From contig CACGWZ010000002.1 in NCBI GenBank assembly GCA_902576865.1, positions 61,005 to 125,004 on the forward strand: a stretch of 64,000 nt of DNA, read 5' to 3'. A program made the translations under genes and the position numbers. The stretch's first letter is position 1, and each line of letters begins with the position of its first letter. This stretch comes from an uncultured Fidelibacterota bacterium (GTDB lineage: Bacteria; Fidelibacterota; Marinisomatia; Marinisomatales; Marinisomataceae). The notes beneath the pieces are model-generated. The model made no database searches, was not told the DNA's origin, and saw nothing but the letters and a program-made list of their open reading frames with translations. This document shows, in pieces, positions 62,093 to 64,000 of the stretch.

Positions 62093-62605
62093 ATGAAAAC
62101 ATTATTAATCTTATTTTTAATTTTTGCAAGTTTTTTAAAAGGAGCTGACACAATGAAAACAGTCGACGCAGTAGATTTAGAAAAATTTATGGGTAAATGG
62201 TTCGTAATTGCTTTAGTGCCTAATATGATAGAGAAAGGTGCTACAAATTCTTCAGATACTTACGTTTTAAATGATGATGGTACCATAGATATAACTTATG
62301 ATGCTATTAAGGACGGTCAAGCAAGACAGATCAAGCAACAAGGTACTGTGATTGATAAAACTTCAAATGCAGAATGGAAAATTCAAATGAGGAAACCTTT
62401 CATTCCATTTATGAAATTTCCATTTAAAATCGTCTATGTTGATGATAATTATGAATATATGGCTGTTGGTTATCCTAAAAATACTATGGGTTGGATAATG
62501 GGAAGAACATCAAAAATAACAGATGAAGAATACAATAAAATAATGACTTCGCTTGAAAAGTTAGGTTATAAAAAAGATCAATTTGAATTTGTTCAGCATG
62601 ACTAA
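62093..62605 (+). CDS. lipocalin (Blc-like)
   Basis: 170 residues with a signal peptide ending LKGAD, then the lipocalin motif [14 protein letters not shown] near residue 26-39 and [22 protein letters not shown] with the C-terminal Arg. No lipobox Cys is seen, unlike E. coli Blc. Carries lipids in the periplasm. Overlaps yidD tail-to-tail by 4 nt. Confidence 0.88.
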   Translation: MKTLLILFLIFASFLKGADTMKTVDAVDLEKFMGKWFVIALVPNMIEKGATNSSDTYVLNDDGTIDITYDAIKDGQARQIKQQGTVIDKTSNAEWKIQMRKPFIPFMKFPFKIVYVDDNYEYMAVGYPKNTMGWIMGRTSKITDEEYNKIMTSLEKLGYKKDQFEFVQHD

Positions 62606-62832
62606 TCCTTCCTTGGAACTGGGTCATAACCTTTTCCACCCCATGGGTGGCATTTTATAATTCTCTTTATTGATAAATAAAGTCCTTTAAATAAACCCCA
62701 TGTCTTTAAAGAATCTATGCAATACTCTGAGCATGTAGGTTGGAACCTACAATTTGATCCTAGTAGAGGCGAGATTAGTATTTGATAGAACTTTATTATT
62801 ATAATAAAAGGGAAAATTAAAATTTTATTCAT
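62602..62832 (-). CDS. yidD: membrane protein insertion efficiency factor
   Basis: 76 residues of the YidD family (PF01809): [24 protein letters not shown] and [15 protein letters not shown]. The ATG at 62832 overlaps the dcd stop by 8 nt. Normally helps YidC; yidC and rnpA are not in the window. Confidence 0.93.
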   Translation of the reverse strand: MNKILIFPFIIIIKFYQILISPLLGSNCRFQPTCSEYCIDSLKTWGLFKGLYLSIKRIIKCHPWGGKGYDPVPRKD

Positions 62833-63352
62833 CTTTTTTAAAGTCTTTATAAAGCATGCTAGTTTGAATATCTTTATTACCTTGATATTTTCCACTCTTA
62901 TAAGGATCAACATCACCTTCAACAGAGTGATAAAAAATTTGGCAAATTTCAACTGATGGATAAATTTTAATTGGTTGAACACAAAAAATTTCTAGTGTCC
63001 AATAGCCTTTAAACCCAACATCACCAAATCCTGCTGTTACATGAACAAAGAGTCCTAATCTACCAACAGATGATCTTCCTTCGAGCATTGGGACTAAATT
63101 ATGTGTCTCAGTATATTCAATGGTTCTTCCTAAATATAGCTTTCTGCTTTCAAGCAATAATCCATCTTTGGGTATAATAATTTTCTTTGCAGAATTATCT
63201 TCTTTCATATCAAGGGGGTTATTTTCATAAATCATCAGCTCATTATGCAATCTTAAGTTGTAACTATTCGGATTAATCTGATTTTCATTGAAAGGTTCAA
63301 TGATAATATCTTGATCTTTACGTTTTAGAATTTCTTTTCCTGATAAAATCAT
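62825..63352 (-). CDS. dcd: dCTP deaminase
   Basis: 175 residues. Deaminates dCTP to dUTP for dTMP synthesis. [16 protein letters not shown] holds the catalytic region (Arg/Ser and later Glu in LEIFCVQPI), and [14 protein letters not shown] follows. Length slightly below the E. coli enzyme's 193. Upstream of yidD. Confidence 0.93.
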   Translation of the reverse strand: MILSGKEILKRKDQDIIIEPFNENQINPNSYNLRLHNELMIYENNPLDMKEDNSAKKIIIPKDGLLLESRKLYLGRTIEYTETHNLVPMLEGRSSVGRLGLFVHVTAGFGDVGFKGYWTLEIFCVQPIKIYPSVEICQIFYHSVEGDVDPYKSGKYQGNKDIQTSMLYKDFKKDE

Positions 63353-63414
63353 AATTTGTATTCGAGGTTATATAATTTTTTTTAGGTTACAAAGTATTTT
63401 TTGTATCTTTCGAT

Positions 63415-64000
63415 ATGGATTTCCTAGCATGGTGGCAGACTTTACCCTCAAAAATGGATCCAGTATTAATTTCAATTGGTCCATTAACGATTTATTGGTA
63501 TTCAACAATGTATCTTGTTGCTTTTGGAGTAGTATATATCCTTTGCAGCAAGCAAATAAAGCAAAACAGGTTTAAAAAAATTAATCTAGAACAATTTGAA
63601 GATTTGCTATCTTGGTGTTTTATTGGACTACTAATTGGAGCAAGATTTGGATATGTTATTTTTTATAATTTTGAATATTACCTTGCTAATCCATTAGAGA
63701 TTCTTATTCCTTTCAAATATTATAATGGTGATTGGATTTTCACTGGTATTGCAGGTATGTCCTATCATGGAGGTGTTATTGGAGTTGTTGCTGCAATATG
63801 GCTTTTTAGTAGAAAAGTGAAATTACATTTTTTTGAATTAGCAGACTTTTTAACTGCTGCTATTCCTTTAGGATACTTTTTTGGTAGAATTGGAAACTTT
63901 ATTAATGGTGAACTTTACGGTAGAACCACTGAAGCATCTATAGGAATGTATTTTCCTAATTCAGGAAACAATGCATTGCGCCATCCATCTCAATTATATG
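63415..64000 (+). CDS. lgt: prolipoprotein diacylglyceryl transferase (cut by window end)
   Basis: Open at the 3' end; the first 195 codons are present. Membrane enzyme that adds diacylglycerol to lipobox Cys. ISIGPLTIYWYSTMY at the start, GARFGYVIFYN, GMSYHGGVIGVV, and the Lgt signature GRIGNFINGELYGR, with HPSQLY just at the edge. Matches the many lipoproteins in this window. Confidence 0.95.
   Translation, partial: MDFLAWWQTLPSKMDPVLISIGPLTIYWYSTMYLVAFGVVYILCSKQIKQNRFKKINLEQFEDLLSWCFIGLLIGARFGYVIFYNFEYYLANPLEILIPFKYYNGDWIFTGIAGMSYHGGVIGVVAAIWLFSRKVKLHFFELADFLTAAIPLGYFFGRIGNFINGELYGRTTEASIGMYFPNSGNNALRHPSQLY

Noticed and set aside
1..64000. CRISPR array, insertion sequence or prophage
   Set aside because: No regularly spaced repeats, transposase or phage structural genes were seen; the only mobility trace is the integrase tail at 34248-34322.

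Overview
The window is one contiguous, densely packed bacterial chromosome segment. It is AT-rich by eye, with short intergenic gaps and many 4-nt start/stop overlaps. The cell was a Gram-negative aerobe: there is a TonB-dependent receptor, an LpxH-like hydrolase, an outer-membrane barrel, many lipoproteins, a menaquinone-type MenG/UbiE, citrate synthase and a nickel superoxide dismutase. Gene content resembles marine Neomarinimicrobiota (Marinimicrobia/SAR406) or relatives of Bacteroidota. That placement is an inference; no rRNA gene is present to settle it.

Layout. 0.1-6.2 kb: short-chain dehydrogenase, tRNA-Lys, cold-shock protein, secreted Ni-SOD coupled to a DUF6580 membrane protein, sulfotransferase, a lysine-rich histone-like protein coupled to a 36-residue membrane peptide, and YHYH and MORN-type lipoproteins. 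6.2-8.3 kb: queC-queE-queD-queF operon for preQ1. 8.3-14 kb: surface-polymer cluster (GT2, GT90, CDP-glycerol glycerophosphotransferase-like, TagD-like cytidylyltransferase, MJ1255-type glycosyltransferase, PPK2, Nudix). 14-21 kb: LpxH-like enzyme, small membrane proteins, flippase-like protein, YceI, a Rieske lipoprotein with a glycine minisatellite, lipid acyltransferase. 21-24.4 kb: a 1114-residue CPBP-type membrane protease with a duplicated outer domain. 24.4-30.4 kb: FabG-like SDR, TIGR03643, corrinoid-binding protein, Acs, hemolysin III, MenG/UbiE. 30.4-32.4 kb: a trp leader peptide, TrpB2 and a ParB-fold serine-kinase-like gene. 34.1-39.7 kb: a phytase-like/TonB receptor cassette bounded by tRNA-Val and a tRNA-Val-derived remnant, with an integrase tail. 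40-53 kb: lon, lipA-lipB-lpd, a PTPS paralogue-yhhQ-folE, nth, gltA, an MsbA-like ABC exporter, xth and monothiol glutaredoxin. 53.7-58.5 kb: tRNA-Glu, tRNA-Asn and a riboflavin operon headed by a Rieske oxygenase. 58.5-64 kb: barrel protein, TlpA-like lipoprotein, glutathione peroxidase, ZIP transporter, lipocalin, yidD, dcd and a partial lgt.

The most interesting locus is 30.46-32.38 kb. A 19-codon leader ORF carries three Trp codons, two of them in tandem. Its RNA can form mutually exclusive hairpins and can also pair with the TrpB2 ribosome-binding site. TrpB2 is then followed with no gap by a protein with the DGHHR motif of free serine kinases. Together these look like a Trp-regulated module making tryptophan from indole and O-phosphoserine. 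Second is the 5.6-kb tRNA-Val-bounded cassette, which keeps a 24-codon tyrosine-recombinase tail and a remodelled tRNA copy with compensatory T-stem changes.
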